Shown here one piece after another: positions 1 through 5,720 of a DNA stretch of 5,757 nt. The notes under the pieces are model-generated. The model saw only the letters and a list, made by a program, of their open reading frames with translations, was not told where the DNA came from and did not search any database. The position numbers and the translations under genes are program-made. Every line of letters starts with the position of its first letter. Positions within the stretch are counted from its first letter, which is position 1. This DNA is from Pseudomonadota bacterium (GTDB taxonomy: Bacteria; Pseudomonadota; Gammaproteobacteria; Burkholderiales; Burkholderiaceae_B): positions 1 through 5,757 of the forward strand of contig JAEZGR010000159.1 in the NCBI GenBank assembly GCA_023437255.1, read 5' to 3'.

Positions 1-371
1 TGTACAGCCCGCAGGTGGTGGCGGAAGCCATTCTGCATGCCGCCGAACACCCGGAACGCGACATCTACGTGGGCGGCGCTGCGCGCGCGATTTCCGCGTT
101 CGGGCAGGCAATGCCCGGCCTGGCGGATAAGGTACTCGGACCCAAGATGGACCGTGCCCAGCGCAGCAACCGCCCCGCTTCTGAGCGTGACGACGCATTG
201 TGGCATTCGGGTGAGACAATAGAACGCGGAGGCGCAGCCCGGGTGTGCCGAAACAGCCTGTACACCGATTTCAGTACCCGTTGGAAAGGCGTGGCCTGCG
301 CAGGCCTGGGCGCTGCAGCAGTGCTGGTGGCACTTTCGCATTGCTTGCCTAAGGCTCGGGGAAGGCGCTGA
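1..371 (+). CDS. Short-chain dehydrogenase/reductase (SDR), C-terminal part only
   Basis: The frame is open from the window edge (first full codon at 3) to a TGA at 369-371, so the 5' part with the Rossmann fold and catalytic Tyr-x-x-x-Lys lies outside. What is visible matches the C-terminal section of a family of SDR oxidoreductases: a start like YSPQVVAEAILHAAEHPERD, then IYVGG, then a region rich in Arg, Gly and Asn ending in a hydrophobic stretch (about WKGVACAGLGAAAVLVAL) and a basic tail. The hydrophobic stretch could be a membrane anchor or simply a packed helix; I cannot tell. The substrate is unknown; members of the family are usually NAD(P)-dependent alcohol/ketone oxidoreductases. 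The first in-frame GTG at 15 is not the real start, because conserved residues continue upstream of it. The last 23 bases overlap the end of the convergent zinc-ribbon gene. The family call is fairly safe; the specific function is open. Confidence 0.8.
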   Translation, partial: YSPQVVAEAILHAAEHPERDIYVGGAARAISAFGQAMPGLADKVLGPKMDRAQRSNRPASERDDALWHSGETIERGGAARVCRNSLYTDFSTRWKGVACAGLGAAAVLVALSHCLPKARGRR

Positions 372-687
372 CGCGTCGTGGGCGCGACGCGCCGCACTGC
401 CAGCAAGCGGAAAACTGCGGCTCCAGCCATTCGCCGCAGTGATCGCACTGCCAGGCATGCTGCGGCGTTTCGCCCGGCACCGCACGGCCGTCGATGATAC
501 GAAGTGCGGCGTCCTGATCGCCGGCATTTTCAAGCCAAATGTCCGGCCCGCATTGGTCGACGGGCAGCTCGCCCGCGCCACCCTGTAAGTAAATACCGCT
601 GAGCCGGCACGGTATCCCGGCCTGCTGCAACAGATTGGCCCAATGCTGTGCCATGAGTAGATCGGGCGCTCGAGTCAGTCTGATCAT
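349..687 (-). CDS. DUF2007-type small protein with C-terminal zinc ribbon
   Basis: This 112-residue protein has two parts. Residues 1 to about 70 resemble the DUF2007 'putative signal transducing protein' fold: an opening RLTRAPDLLMAQHWANLL, then QQAGIPC, and a GxDIWLEN strand. Near the C terminus are two CxxC pairs, C81-C84 and C95-C98, spaced as in a zinc ribbon (CDHCGEW...CWQCGA). There is no signal peptide or membrane segment, so it is probably cytosolic. The domain's biochemical role is not established; the annotated name is historical. The ATG at 685-687 is preceded by AAGG about nine bases upstream on the minus strand, an acceptable ribosome site. The TAG stop (349-351) lies inside the convergent SDR gene, giving a 23-base tail-to-tail overlap. 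It is transcribed divergently from arsB, and nothing links the two functionally. I am confident it is a real gene and moderately confident of the domain name. Confidence 0.8.
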   Translation of the reverse strand: MIRLTRAPDLLMAQHWANLLQQAGIPCRLSGIYLQGGAGELPVDQCGPDIWLENAGDQDAALRIIDGRAVPGETPQHAWQCDHCGEWLEPQFSACWQCGASRPRRVSAFPEP

Positions 688-803
688 CGGCCACTACCTT
701 ACGGTTACCCAAGTGGTTGCGCACCCTGGTAATCTCCGTGCTTCATTGAGGGCTCTCCGCTGAACATGCACTGCGGCGGTCCTGTACGCATCGAGAGAGT
801 TCC

Positions 804-2093
804 GTGGTCGTCGCATCCATCATATTCCTGTTCACCATCGTTCTGGTCATCTGGCAGCCGCGCGGGCTGAACATCGGTTGGAGCGCTTCGCTAGGCGCGG
901 CCCTGGCTATTGCCCTGGGCACCGTGAACCTTGCGGACATTCCTGTGGTGTGGGGCTTCGTGTGGAATGCCACCGCAACCTTCATCGCCATCATCCTGAT
1001 CACGCTCATTCTCGATGAAGCAGGACTATTCGAATGGGCGGCCCTGCACGTGACGCGCTGGGGGCGCTCCGAAGGCAAGCGCCTTTTCATGTTGATCGTG
1101 ATATTGGGCGCACTGGTATCGGCTTTTTTCACAAACGACGGTGCCGCACTGATACTGACGCCGATCGTCATGGCCATGCTGCAGGCATTGCGCTTTCCTC
1201 CGGCGGCCGTGCTCGCCTGTGTCATGGCGGCGGGCTTCGTGGCGGATACCGCCAGCCTGCCGCTGGTCGTGTCGAACCTCACCAATATCGTTTCCGCAGA
1301 CTTCTTCAATATCGGTTTCGGCGAGTACGCGAAGGTGATGGTGCCAGTAAACATTGTGTCGGTGCTGGCCACCCTGGCGGTACTGCGCCTCTATTTTCGC
1401 AAGAGCATTCCGGCACAGTACGACATGACTCAGCTCAAGGAGCCGGCGCGCGCCATTCGCGACCCCGCCACGTTCAGCGCAGGCTGGTTCGTGCTGGGGC
1501 TGCTGATGGTGAGCTTTCTTACGCTCGAAGACGCCGACATACCGGTGAGTGTGATGGCGGGCGCGGGCGCAGCGCTGCTGCTGGCGGTGGCCGGCTACGG
1601 GCGTATCGTCAGTCTGCGCAAGGTCATACGCAATGCGCCCTGGGGCATCGTCATTTTTTCGCTGGGAATGTACCTGGTGGTTTATGGGCTGCGCAACGCG
1701 GGGCTCACTAACGTGATCGCCGGCTGGCTCGACGCGATGACCCAGCATGGAATCTGGGTGGCGACGCTGGGCACGGGGCTGCTGGCGGCTGCGCTTTCAT
1801 CAGTGATGAACAACCTGCCCACCGTGCTGATTGGCGCACTGTCCGTAGACGCCAGCGGTGCAGAAGGTGCCATCCGCGAAGCCATGATCTACGCCAATGT
1901 GATCGGCAGCGACCTGGGCCCGAAAATCACACCCATCGGCAGCCTGGCCACCCTCCTCTGGCTACACATCCTGGCCAACAAGGGCGTGAAAATCACCTGG
2001 GGCTACTACTTCAGGGTCGGCATCGTGCTCACGCTACCCGTACTGGTGGTTACGCTGTCTGCGCTGGCTCTGTGGCTGTCGATCAGCCACTAG
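804..2093 (+). CDS. arsB: Arsenite efflux transporter ArsB
   Basis: ArsB is an inner-membrane carrier that exports arsenite (and antimonite), either alone using the proton gradient or paired with the ArsA ATPase. The protein has 429 residues, the usual ArsB length, and follows the enterobacterial ArsB pattern throughout: [10 protein letters not shown] (12-21), WNATATFIA (54-62), [12 protein letters not shown] (111-122), [23 protein letters not shown] (146-168), [19 protein letters not shown] (284-302), MNNLPTVL (335-342) and [17 protein letters not shown] (372-388). About twelve hydrophobic helices can be traced. The GTG start at 804 is chosen because it gives an N terminus in register with known ArsB, with a GAGAGAG at 793-799 as a modest ribosome site. 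Position 369 is Ser, where the plasmid R773 protein has its single Cys; the only Cys here is C139. No arsR, arsC, arsA or arsH lies beside it in the window. A terminator hairpin follows within about 50 bases. Confidence 0.95.
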   Translation: MVVASIIFLFTIVLVIWQPRGLNIGWSASLGAALAIALGTVNLADIPVVWGFVWNATATFIAIILITLILDEAGLFEWAALHVTRWGRSEGKRLFMLIVILGALVSAFFTNDGAALILTPIVMAMLQALRFPPAAVLACVMAAGFVADTASLPLVVSNLTNIVSADFFNIGFGEYAKVMVPVNIVSVLATLAVLRLYFRKSIPAQYDMTQLKEPARAIRDPATFSAGWFVLGLLMVSFLTLEDADIPVSVMAGAGAALLLAVAGYGRIVSLRKVIRNAPWGIVIFSLGMYLVVYGLRNAGLTNVIAGWLDAMTQHGIWVATLGTGLLAAALSSVMNNLPTVLIGALSVDASGAEGAIREAMIYANVIGSDLGPKITPIGSLATLLWLHILANKGVKITWGYYFRVGIVLTLPVLVVTLSALALWLSISH

Positions 2094-2141
2094 CCACTTG
2101 TGTTTCGGCGGCCTCAAACGCCCCGCATTTCGTGACGCAAC

Positions 2142-2177
2142 AAAAAACCCGCCGAACAATGAGTTCATGCGGGTTTT
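2142..2177 (-). terminator. Rho-independent terminator, probably bidirectional
   Basis: The arms AAAACCCGC (2144-2152) and GCGGGTTTT (2169-2177) are perfect complements and enclose a 16-base loop, inside which GAAC/GTTC (2154-2157 and 2163-2166) can pair further. Read on the minus strand the hairpin ends in GCGGG followed by six T, a strong intrinsic terminator 43 bases beyond the end of tRNA-Leu. Read on the + strand only four T follow the GC stem, so it is weaker but well placed to end the arsB transcript. It therefore probably insulates the two convergent units. Confidence 0.85.
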
Positions 2178-2220
2178 GGGTACTGCATCAGCCGTTTGAA
2201 AACGTGCTGATTTGAAATCC

Positions 2221-2305
2221 TGGTGCCGACGGCGAGACTCGAACTCGCACAGCTTTCGCCACTACCCCCTCAAGATAGCGTGTCTACCAATTCCACCACG
2301 TCGGC
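2221..2305 (-). tRNA. tRNA-Leu, anticodon GAG
   Basis: On the minus strand the 85-base sequence starts GCCGACG and ends CGTCGGC-A-CCA, giving a seven-pair acceptor stem with an encoded CCA. The D region reads GTGGAATTGGTAGACAC, typical of leucine tRNAs. The anticodon stem CTATC/GGTAG closes a loop TTGAGGG with anticodon GAG at 2269-2271 (one T-G pair in the stem). A long class II variable arm follows (TGGC-GAAA-GCTG), then a T arm GCGAG-TTCGAGT-CTCGC. It reads CUC and CUU leucine codons. It lies downstream of secG on the same strand and is followed by the 2142-2177 terminator. Confidence 0.97.
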
Positions 2306-2319
2306 GGGGAAAGACCAGA

Positions 2320-2349
2320 ATATTAGCACATATTTTTTGAGCTTTTCAA
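2320..2349 (-). promoter_or_regulatory. Likely sigma-70 promoter of tRNA-Leu
   Basis: On the minus strand TTGAAA (2344-2349) and TAATAT (2320-2325) are separated by 18 bases. The -10 element is directly preceded by TGC, an extended -10 motif. Fourteen bases separate the -10 box from the mature tRNA 5' end at 2305, so a start near 2313 would give a leader of about eight bases. The element lies in the AT-rich 61-base gap after the secG stop, which stands out from the GC-rich surroundings. Predicted from sequence only; read-through from secG is also possible because no terminator separates them. Confidence 0.6.
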
Positions 2350-2366
2350 GCACTCAGCAAATATTT

Positions 2367-2819
2367 TTATTCGGTCTTGGATTCGGCAGCGCCACCTGCT
2401 GCAGGCGCAGCGGGTTCACCCATTTGCGGAACCGAAGCAGCGGGCGTTTCAGACGCAGCCGGGGCCGCGGGGACGACAGGCACCGAAGGCACCGAGGTTT
2501 CGGGCGAAGCGGGCACAGAGCCCGGCACTTGCGGGACTTCAAAGCCCTGCATCACGCCCGAGTCGATCACGCCACGCTCGGGCTGATGCGAGATCCAGGC
2601 AAGGCCGGCGGTGGACGCAAAAAACGCGATTGCCGCCCACTTGGTGGTACGCGACAAGAAGTTGGCAGCACCAGCGGCACCAAACAGGCTTCCGGCCGAA
2701 CCGCTGCCGAAAGAAGAACCCATGTCAGCGCCTTTACCTTGTTGCAGGAGCACCAACACGATGACGCTGAGCGACGATATGACCTGTATCGCCATCAGGA
2801 CGGGGGACAACCATTCCAT
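2367..2819 (-). CDS. secG: Preprotein translocase subunit SecG
   Basis: SecG is the small inner-membrane subunit of the SecYEG channel; it assists SecA-driven protein export. The 150-residue protein has the expected layout: a first membrane helix at about 5-26 (LMAIQVISSLSVIVLVLLQQ), then the signature cytoplasmic loop with GKGADMGSSFGSGSAGSLFG (28-47) and NFLSRTTKW (53-61), and a second helix at about 60-77. From about residue 95 to the end runs a low-complexity tail of Pro, Ala, Val, Ser and Glu ending in AESKTE, making the protein about 40 residues longer than the 110-residue E. coli form. Such tails are common in Burkholderiales SecG, and no function is assigned. The ATG at 2817-2819 has a GGAG (2828-2831) eight bases upstream. 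The 18-base gap after tpiA indicates co-transcription with it. Confidence 0.96.
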   Translation of the reverse strand: MEWLSPVLMAIQVISSLSVIVLVLLQQGKGADMGSSFGSGSAGSLFGAAGAANFLSRTTKWAAIAFFASTAGLAWISHQPERGVIDSGVMQGFEVPQVPGSVPASPETSVPSVPVVPAAPAASETPAASVPQMGEPAAPAAGGAAESKTE

Positions 2820-2837
2820 GAAGAAAACTCCGAGGCC

Positions 2838-3584
2838 TCAGGCGGCCGCTATGCTTAAAAATTCGGAAGCCACCAGGGCGGCACCGCCCACCAGCGCCCC
2901 GTCGATGTCGGCCATTGCGAAAAGACTGGCGGCGTTCGATGCCTTGACGCTGCCGCCATAGAGCACCCTGACCTGCGGGGCACCTATGGATTGCAGACGC
3001 TGGCGAATGAAGGCGTGCACGTCTTGCGCCTGTTCGGGTGTGGCCGTGCGGCCAGTGCCAATCGCCCAGACGGGCTCGTAGGCAATGACCAGCTTGGCAA
3101 CGGCTTCGGCACCCAGTGCCAGAACCGGTGCCAGCTGGCGGTCGATCACGGCGTGTGTATTGCCGGCTTCCTGTTCCTGCAGCGTTTCGCCGACGCACAC
3201 CACTGGCGTGATGCCCGCTGCCAGCGCCGCAGCCGCCTTGGCGGCGACGGCGGAATCGGACTCACCGTGGTAACTGCGACGTTCGGAATGCCCCACAAGC
3301 ACCCAACGGCACGCGAAATCGGCCAGCATGGAAGCCGCCACCTCGCCGGTGTAGGCCCCCTTTTCGTGTTCGCTGACGTCTTGAGCGCCCCAGCTCACGC
3401 CGGTGCTCTCGAGCAACGAGCGTGTTTGGTACAGGTACGGGAACGGCACACACACCGCCACATCGCAGTGGGGCGTTTCGCCGATGCCCGCACGCAGGCC
3501 GGCGAGCAGTTCAGAATTGAACGCCGTGTCACCGTGCATTTTCCAGTTGCCGATGACAAGGCGCTTGCGAGAAGTGTCGACCAT
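2838..3584 (-). CDS. tpiA: Triose-phosphate isomerase
   Basis: TpiA interconverts dihydroxyacetone phosphate and glyceraldehyde 3-phosphate in glycolysis and gluconeogenesis; it is a cytosolic TIM-barrel dimer. The 248-residue length is normal. All key residues are visible: N13 and K15 in GNWKM, the catalytic His99 in VGHSERR, the catalytic base Glu170 in AYEPVWAIGTG (flexible loop 6 follows), and the phosphate-binding YGGSVK (209-214) and GALVGGAAL (229-237). The ATG at 3582-3584 is the only sensible start, since the conserved RLVIGNWKM begins a few residues later. Unusually, the bases just upstream on the coding strand are pyrimidine-rich (TTTCCTCCTGT) with no Shine-Dalgarno sequence; the purine-rich AGGAGG lies on the opposite strand. 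It sits 55 bases after qor and 18 before secG, probably in one transcription unit with secG. The identification is secure. Confidence 0.98.
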   Translation of the reverse strand: MVDTSRKRLVIGNWKMHGDTAFNSELLAGLRAGIGETPHCDVAVCVPFPYLYQTRSLLESTGVSWGAQDVSEHEKGAYTGEVAASMLADFACRWVLVGHSERRSYHGESDSAVAAKAAAALAAGITPVVCVGETLQEQEAGNTHAVIDRQLAPVLALGAEAVAKLVIAYEPVWAIGTGRTATPEQAQDVHAFIRQRLQSIGAPQVRVLYGGSVKASNAASLFAMADIDGALVGGAALVASEFLSIAAA

Positions 3585-3611
3585 ACAGGAGGAAAGGGCA
3601 GGAAAATTTGA

Positions 3612-3641
3612 TTAACCCGGCATTGTACCTTGGATCACCTC
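3612..3641 (-). promoter_or_regulatory. Extended Shine-Dalgarno match followed by a four-codon mini-frame
   Basis: On the minus strand GAGGTGATCC (3632-3641) complements the 3' end of 16S rRNA over ten bases and overlaps the qor stop codon. It is followed by AAGG, four bases, and then ATG CCG GGT TAA (3612-3623), which would encode only Met-Pro-Gly. The stop is 27 bases before the tpiA ATG. It could be a leader mini-cistron in a qor-tpiA read-through transcript, a ribosome-binding site out of place, or chance. It cannot act in a transcript begun at the TACAAT box, which overlaps its ATG. Confidence 0.25.
3622..3627 (-). promoter_or_regulatory. Possible -10 box for the tpiA-secG unit
   Basis: On the minus strand TACAAT (five of six matches to TATAAT) lies 12 bases past the qor stop codon. 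A start about seven bases downstream would give a tpiA leader of roughly 30 bases. The matching -35 position (3645-3650, TTACGG) lies in the last qor codons and is poor, so the call is weak. If it is real, tpiA-secG can be expressed independently of qor. Confidence 0.3.
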
Positions 3642-4617
3642 AAGCCGTAAGAATGATCTTGCCGATATTGTCGCCCGCTTCCATCATGGCATGTGCCTTC
3701 CAGGCCTCTGCCAACGGGAATGTCGCGTGCACGATCGGGCGGATCTTGCCGGCTTCGAGCAAGGGCCAGGCGTGCTCACGCAGCTTCGCGGCAATGACGC
3801 CCTTGAACTCGACGGGGCGTGGGCGCAACGTGGAACCAGTAATGGTCAGGCGCCGGCGCATGACATGGTTGAAGTCGACTTCGCCCTTGGGCCCGCCCAG
3901 CAGCGCGATGATCACGATGCGACCATCGTCGGCAAGACACTTGATATCGCGATTGATATAGTCGCCCGCCACCATATCGAGAATGACGTCCACACCCCGA
4001 CCATCGGTCGCCTTCTTCACTTCTTCAACGAAATCCTGGCTGCGATAGTTAATGCCCAGATCGGCACCCAGCTGCTCCACTGCCCGCGCGCGTTCGTCGC
4101 TGCCGGCCGTGGCGAACACGGTGTGGCCCATGGCCTTCGCCAGCTGAACTGCGGTCGTTCCGATACCGCTTGCACCGCCATGGACCAGAAGCGTTTCGCC
4201 TGCGGAAAGGCCGCCACGGTCGAACACATTGCTCCAGACCGTGAAATAGGTTTCCGGCAGACCGGCGGCCTCAATCTCGCTCAGTCCGGCGGGGATTGGC
4301 AAACATTGCTCGACTGGCGCGACACAATATTCTGCGTAGCCGCCGCCTGCCAAGAGGGCGCAAACCTTGTCTCCAACCTGAAACCCACCCTTCTGCGCAT
4401 CGCCAGCGACGATCTCACCTGCGACCTCGAGGCCGGGCAGGTCCGAGGCTCCCGGGGGGGCCGGATACGCACCCTTGCGTTGAAAGACATCGGGGCGGTT
4501 CACGCCCGCTGCGGACACCTTGATGAGAACCTCGCCGGGGCCGGCTTCCGGTACGGGCCGCTCAACCAGCTTCAGAACCTCCGGTGCGCCGGGTTGCGAG
4601 ATTTCCACTGCTTTCAT
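3640..4617 (-). CDS. qor: NAD(P)H-quinone oxidoreductase, PIG3 / zinc-independent MDR family
   Basis: This 325-residue protein belongs to the zinc-free quinone oxidoreductase branch of the medium-chain dehydrogenase superfamily, closest to the PIG3-type group. These cytosolic enzymes reduce quinones or related electrophiles with NAD(P)H; the true substrate here is unknown. Visible features are the N-terminal catalytic GroES-like domain (1 to about 120) with AAGVNRPDVFQRKGAYP (36-52) and GLEVAGEIV (62-70), then the Rossmann domain with the nucleotide loop VHGGASGIGTTAVQLAKAMG (145-164), and NYRSQDF (190-196) in the region that contacts the cofactor ribose. The Cys/His ligands of zinc alcohol dehydrogenases are absent. 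The ATG at 4615-4617 has AGGAG (4623-4627) five bases upstream. It is 55 bases upstream of tpiA on the same strand, with a possible separate promoter between. A run of seven C on the coding strand falls at codons 53-56. The symbol is the generic one used for this neighbourhood. Confidence 0.92.
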   Translation of the reverse strand: MKAVEISQPGAPEVLKLVERPVPEAGPGEVLIKVSAAGVNRPDVFQRKGAYPAPPGASDLPGLEVAGEIVAGDAQKGGFQVGDKVCALLAGGGYAEYCVAPVEQCLPIPAGLSEIEAAGLPETYFTVWSNVFDRGGLSAGETLLVHGGASGIGTTAVQLAKAMGHTVFATAGSDERARAVEQLGADLGINYRSQDFVEEVKKATDGRGVDVILDMVAGDYINRDIKCLADDGRIVIIALLGGPKGEVDFNHVMRRRLTITGSTLRPRPVEFKGVIAAKLREHAWPLLEAGKIRPIVHATFPLAEAWKAHAMMEAGDNIGKIILTA

Positions 4618-4652
4618 GTCGACTCCTGAAAAACTGCTTGAAGTAAAGAGCT

Positions 4653-4658
4653 ATTATC
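4653..4658 (-). promoter_or_regulatory. Possible -10 box for qor
   Basis: GATAAT on the minus strand (five of six to TATAAT) lies 35 bases upstream of the qor ATG, in the divergent gap between qor and tRNA-Ser. No convincing -35 hexamer is found 16-18 bases farther upstream, so this is only a candidate. Confidence 0.25.
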
Positions 4659-4752
4659 ACCGCAAAGCCCACAATGACGCTGACATACGCTACACTTACC
4701 GACTTTCCTGCGAATGCGGCGCGCTCGCGCCGCCACGAAACGCAGGCATCCA

Positions 4753-4840
4753 GGAAGCGTGGCCGAGTGGTTGAAGGCACCGGTCTTGAAAACCGGCAAG
4801 GGGCAACCCTTCGTGAGTTCGAATCTCACCGCTTCCGCCA
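4753..4840 (+). tRNA. tRNA-Ser, anticodon UGA
   Basis: The 88-base sequence starts GGAAGCG and ends CGCTTCC-G-CCA, forming a seven-pair acceptor stem with an encoded CCA. The D region is GCCGAGTGGTTGAAGGC, typical of serine tRNAs. The anticodon stem CCGGT/ACCGG closes the loop CTTGAAA with anticodon TGA at 4787-4789. A long class II variable arm follows (AAGGG-GCAA-CCCTT), then the T arm GTGAG-TTCGAAT-CTCAC. It reads UCA and related UCN codons. Upstream, TACACT at 4691-4696 could be a -10 box but its -35 is poor. No terminator hairpin is evident before the convergent hydrolase gene, whose end is 16 bases away. Confidence 0.97.
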
Positions 4841-4856
4841 CTGCAAACACATCGTC

Positions 4857-5720
4857 TCAAGCCACCTGCCCGAACCAGCGGCACAAGGGGCTGTCAGAAT
4901 TCTCAAAGCCCTGTATGGCCGTGAAGTGGTCCGCCCCTTCCTGCACCAGACACTCGCCGACATTGCCCGCTTGCGTCCAGCGCTCATGAAACTCGGCTGA
5001 CTGGCGTTCAAACTCGGCGCTCTCGCGGCTTCCCCAGGTCAGCAAGGCCCGAGCCTTGCAGTCACTCACACCAAACATGGGCGAGTTACGCCGGATCACA
5101 CCCTCGTCCAGTTGAATGAGGGGCTGAAGGTAGCTGTACCGGAGTGGCGCGATGTCGTAGATGCCGCTCACCAGCAGCGCGGCCCGCAGGCAGTCATCAT
5201 CAATACCATACGCACGCGCCCAAGGCGTTTGCAGACACATTGCCGCCAGATGGGCGCCCGCCGAATGCCCCGCCACGACGATGCGCTTCGGGTCGCCGTT
5301 GTAACGCGCCGCATTGCGCCAGGCCCACGCGACGCTGGCTCGCGCCTGCCGGGTGATCTCGTCGAGGGTCACCCAGGGGCACAGCGCGTAGTTCACCACG
5401 ACTACCGTCATGCCCAGCGCAGCCGGCCCCAGCGCCACACAGCTGAAGTCCCGCGCGCTATTGGAGCGCCAGTATCCACCGTGCAGGAAAACCAGCACGG
5501 GCGACCCGGGAACAGCCGACGGAAACACATCCACGTACTCCTCGAGTGTGGGGCCGTAAAGGACGTCGGGCTGGAGATCGAGGGTCTTGCGCGCGAGTTC
5601 GCTCTGCGCAGCGAAGTGACGGCGGATTGACGCAACATCGAGCGCGGTGCGCGCGGGGTCGTACGCCTCATCGATTTCCTGTTGGGTCGCAAATTCGCGG
5701 TATAGCGTCGGCATCTTCAT
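4857..5720 (-). CDS. Alpha/beta hydrolase, esterase / kynurenine-formamidase-like
   Basis: The 287-residue protein has the order of motifs of the hormone-sensitive-lipase-like and formamidase-like alpha/beta hydrolases: an oxyanion-hole HGGYW (80-84), the nucleophile elbow GHSAGAH with Ser153 (151-157), a probable acid in WGSRESAEFERQS (Glu233 is the likely member, where relatives often have Asp), and the catalytic His266 in GADHFTAI. There is no signal peptide, so it is probably cytosolic. Relatives hydrolyse small carboxyl esters or N-formylkynurenine; there is no kynA or kynU beside it here, so the substrate cannot be named. Two start codons are possible, ATG at 5718-5720 and ATG at 5712-5714 (Met3); neither has a good Shine-Dalgarno sequence, and the longer form is given. 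It is convergent with tRNA-Ser. The fold call is firm; the specific activity is open. Confidence 0.88.
   Translation of the reverse strand: MKMPTLYREFATQQEIDEAYDPARTALDVASIRRHFAAQSELARKTLDLQPDVLYGPTLEEYVDVFPSAVPGSPVLVFLHGGYWRSNSARDFSCVALGPAALGMTVVVVNYALCPWVTLDEITRQARASVAWAWRNAARYNGDPKRIVVAGHSAGAHLAAMCLQTPWARAYGIDDDCLRAALLVSGIYDIAPLRYSYLQPLIQLDEGVIRRNSPMFGVSDCKARALLTWGSRESAEFERQSAEFHERWTQAGNVGECLVQEGADHFTAIQGFENSDSPLCRWFGQVA

Noticed and set aside
65..448. A 127-codon minus-strand frame opposite the SDR gene.
   Set aside because: It overlaps two supported genes, has no family features, and is explained as a GC-rich shadow frame.
711..803. Possible arsB promoter (TTGCGC at 717-722 with CTTCAT at 741-746) or ArsR operator.
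   Set aside because: The hexamers match consensus poorly and no convincing dyad is present, so there was not enough to call a feature.
1026..1748. Open frames of over 200 codons opposite and out of frame with arsB (also 743-1372 on the minus strand and 1034-1711 on the + strand).
   Set aside because: They lie wholly within arsB, whose protein matches its family from end to end. Their composition (rich in Arg, His, Gln, Ala) is typical of alternative frames in GC-rich DNA.
2331..2366. A possible terminator just after secG in the AT-rich gap.
   Set aside because: The weak GAG/CTC pairing is followed by A rather than T on the minus strand, so it does not have the form of an intrinsic terminator for secG.
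2535..2552. Near-identical CAAAGCCCTG words in secG (about 2539-2548) and in the hydrolase gene (about 4904-4913).
   Set aside because: Both encode a short Gln-Gly-Phe-Glu stretch in unrelated proteins; the match is too short to be a meaningful repeat.
3587..3613. AGGAGG on the + strand at 3587-3592 followed by a TTG start at 3608, suggesting a + strand gene.
   Set aside because: The frame runs antisense to the end of qor, has no recognisable content, and the spacing from AGGAGG is too long.
3691..4629. A 312-codon + strand frame opposite qor.
   Set aside because: It is a shadow of qor with no recognisable domain; qor has clear family motifs, a good ribosome site and a fitting length.
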